A stretch of DNA of 55,076 nucleotides, from contig NZ_FRAR01000025.1 of the NCBI RefSeq assembly GCF_900142375.1, positions 38,796 through 93,871 of the forward strand, given 5' to 3'. Below the pieces are notes generated by a model. That model ran no database searches and was not told the DNA's origin. It was given only the letters and a program-made list of their open reading frames with translations. Shown here piece by piece: positions 53,553-55,076 of the stretch. The position numbers and the translations under genes are program-made. Source of the DNA: Desulforamulus aeronauticus DSM 10349. GTDB lineage: Bacteria > Bacillota > Desulfotomaculia > Desulfotomaculales > Desulfotomaculaceae. Each line of letters starts with the position of its first letter. Position 1 is the first letter of the stretch.

Positions 53553-54822
53553 TGATATTTTTAAGGATCTTGTAAAATCTGCTTATGACGGAAAATTAGC
53601 AGAGGGAATCCAGCAGCTTAAGCAACAGGGCGACGACAGGATCGAGGAATACATTCACTATGCCATTGGTGGAGGGGACCCAGGCCGGGTTGTTTTTAAG
53701 GTTAAAAATTGTGGCAACAACTGTGGCTGCACAGATGCCAATGGGGATTGCCAGGTATCCTGCCTGATGGAGGCCATCGAGCGGGACGAATCGGGTAATG
53801 TAGTGATTAACGGCAGTATCTGTACTGACTGTGGAGAATGTGTGAACAACTGTCAGCACGATTGTCTGGTAGATAAAAAAGAATTTATTCCCTTGGTAGA
53901 AGTATTAAGGAATCGCAAAGTGCCGGTATATGCCATCATTGCTCCGGCCTTTATTGGCCAGTTTGGGGAGGAAGTAACTCCGGGCAAAATGCGGGCCGCC
54001 TTAAAAAGGCTGGGCTTCTATGGTATGGTAGAGGTCGCTTTGTTTGCAGATATTTTAACTTTTAAAGAGGCCTTGGAGTTTGATGCCCATGTTCATCGAG
54101 AAGGAGACTTTGTCTTAACGAGTATGTGTTGCCCTATGTGGGTGTCCATGGTGAAAAAGGTGTATAGCAAGCTAGCAACGCATATTACCCCATCTGTGTC
54201 ACCGATGGTAGCTTGCGGACGGGGCGTTAAGAAACTGCATCAGGATGCTAAAGTAGTCTTCATCGGGCCTTGTATTGCCAAAAAAGCAGAAGCTAAGGAG
54301 CCGGATGTGCGGGATGCAGTGGATGTAGTGATTACCTTTAAGGAATTACAGCAGATCTTTGAGGCAATGGGCATTAATCCCAAAGATATGCCAGAGGATG
54401 AAAAAGAGCATTCCTCCACGGCTGGCAGAATTTATGCGCGTACTGGTGGAGTTAGCAAAGCGGTAGCGGATACTCTCAAAAGAATCAGACCCGATAAGCA
54501 AATTCAGATTAAAGCTATACAGGCCCACGGTGTGAAGGGTTGCCGCCAAATGCTGCAGGATGCCTTAGACGGTAAAATCACTGCTAATTTTTATGAGGGA
54601 ATGGGTTGTTTAGGAGGCTGTATAGGTGGGCCCCATGTTTTAATTGATCCTGGCCAGGGAACAGAGCTTGTCAACAGTTACGGTGAAGAGGCTTCCAGCC
54701 TAACGCCTGCTGACAATAAATATGTGCTAACATTGCTGAAGAGTTTAGGCTTTGATGAGATCGAAGATTTATTTGATGAAGAAAAGGCCAAAATCTTTAG
54801 CAGAAGGTTTTACGATAAATAA
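53533..54822 (+). CDS. [FeFe]-hydrogenase-like iron-sulfur protein
   Basis: 429-residue protein. The N-terminal Cys-rich region (C60, C64, C66, C73, C77) is followed by a second cluster motif (C97-X2-C100-X2-C103-X3-C107), then the iron-only hydrogenase large-subunit domain. H-cluster loops are L1 TSMCCPMW (C199, C200), L2 GPCIAKKAEA (C247) and L3 EGMGCLGGCIGGP (C359, C363). All ligand cysteines are kept, but the loops differ from catalytic group A (TSCCPGW, MPC, ExMxCxxGCxxGGG) and look closer to the putative sensory groups C/D. I chose GTG 53533 behind TTTGGAGG. No maturation or HydB/C genes are in the window. Confidence 0.85.
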   Translation: MTKLTYDDIFKDLVKSAYDGKLAEGIQQLKQQGDDRIEEYIHYAIGGGDPGRVVFKVKNCGNNCGCTDANGDCQVSCLMEAIERDESGNVVINGSICTDCGECVNNCQHDCLVDKKEFIPLVEVLRNRKVPVYAIIAPAFIGQFGEEVTPGKMRAALKRLGFYGMVEVALFADILTFKEALEFDAHVHREGDFVLTSMCCPMWVSMVKKVYSKLATHITPSVSPMVACGRGVKKLHQDAKVVFIGPCIAKKAEAKEPDVRDAVDVVITFKELQQIFEAMGINPKDMPEDEKEHSSTAGRIYARTGGVSKAVADTLKRIRPDKQIQIKAIQAHGVKGCRQMLQDALDGKITANFYEGMGCLGGCIGGPHVLIDPGQGTELVNSYGEEASSLTPADNKYVLTLLKSLGFDEIEDLFDEEKAKIFSRRFYDK

Positions 54823-54866
54823 CTAGATTCGGGGACGGTTCTTAACTAAATTTGAGATAATTCGAC

Positions 54867-54899
54867 AAAAATGCTGGGGTCTGACCCCAGCATTTTTTT
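54867..54899 (+). terminator. Rho-independent terminator
   Basis: AAATGCTGGGGT-ctg-ACCCCAGCATTT with a T-run of seven. The group II intron begins three bases later. Confidence 0.93.
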
Positions 54900-54901
54900 A
54901 T

Positions 54902-55076
54902 GTGCGCCCGGCATGGGCGCAGTCTAAAGGGTGAAAGTCCCTACGGGTTGATAGTGCCAAGCACATAGCCAAGGGCAAGGATGTCCACCGTGAGGTGGAA
55001 TCTGAAGGAAGCCGGAGGCAAACTTCTGGTCTGACGAACAGAAATCACATCAGGCAATGTAAGCTGGGTAAGGTTG
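54902..55076 (+). mobile_element. 5' end of a bacterial group II intron (cut by window)
   Basis: The sequence starts GTGCGCCCGGCATGGGCGCA, followed by GGGTGAAAGTCCCTACGGG, ATAGCCAAGGGCAAGG and GTCCACCGTGAGGTGG. This is the GUGYG 5' end and domain I helices of bacterial group II introns. The reverse-transcriptase gene and 3' end lie outside the window. Its position right after a terminator stem with T-run recalls class C introns, which target such hairpins, although the 5' sequence does not by itself settle the class. Confidence 0.85.

Overview
The window looks like chromosome from a low-GC, endospore-lineage Firmicute, most probably a strict anaerobe of the Desulfotomaculum/Peptococcaceae group. 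The signs are AddAB instead of RecBCD, Gram-positive GlpP antitermination, strong GGAGG-type ribosome binding sites, anaerobic GlpABC, an [FeFe]-hydrogenase-like protein, and AprA/AprB-like and TSUP/DASS genes typical of sulfate reducers. The genus is an inference from gene content.

Layout. 1-667: left-edge fragment of an acidic protein with 39-residue tandem repeats, minus strand. 992-9286: a small hypothetical gene, then addB-addA and a CPBP-family membrane protease. 9508-10680: a secreted copper-amine-oxidase-N/transglutaminase protein whose frame is broken by an amber codon right after the signal peptide. 10849-12162: a eukaryote-type hexokinase (minus). 12331-13378: an SPFH protein and ribbon-helix-helix pair with a promoter-overlapping operator. 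13483-14259: two unknown minus-strand genes. 14511-17183: a MoxR-type AAA+ ATPase and a VWA protein that also carries a HEXXH motif.

17534-25486 is the most unusual part: two diverged copies of a three-gene cassette. Each has a full-length IS1634-type transposase-like protein with a degenerate active site, an eight-helix TSUP (TauE/SafE) permease and a 238-residue two-helix membrane partner. The two copies share promoters, inverted repeats and short conserved noncoding blocks. I read the transposase-like protein as a domesticated, probably DNA-binding factor tied to the permease; this is inference.

25775-29388: MATE exporter, rarA and a short globin-coupled chemotaxis-type sensor. 29513-34028: a Crp/Fnr regulator with a CooA-like recognition helix, then a DASS/SLC13 transporter, an AprA-like flavoprotein and an AprB-like ferredoxin. 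TGTCA-N6-TGACA-type sites occur both before this operon and before the first TSUP gene, so one regulator may join the two systems. 34211-34294: a 27-residue holin-like toxin gene. 34449-45836: housekeeping and accessory genes (NERD, ABC-F, MFS, nitroreductase, MBL hydrolase, GIY-YIG, two FAD enzymes, ArAE family), including 43- and 57-codon genes on the minus strand.

45995-53430 is a complete glycerol / glycerol-3-phosphate regulon: glpP, glpF, glpK, glpA, glpB and glpC, with leader terminators before glpF and before glpA that suit GlpP antitermination. 53533-54822 encodes an [FeFe]-hydrogenase-like protein. The window ends inside the 5' part of a group II intron that begins three bases after that gene's terminator.
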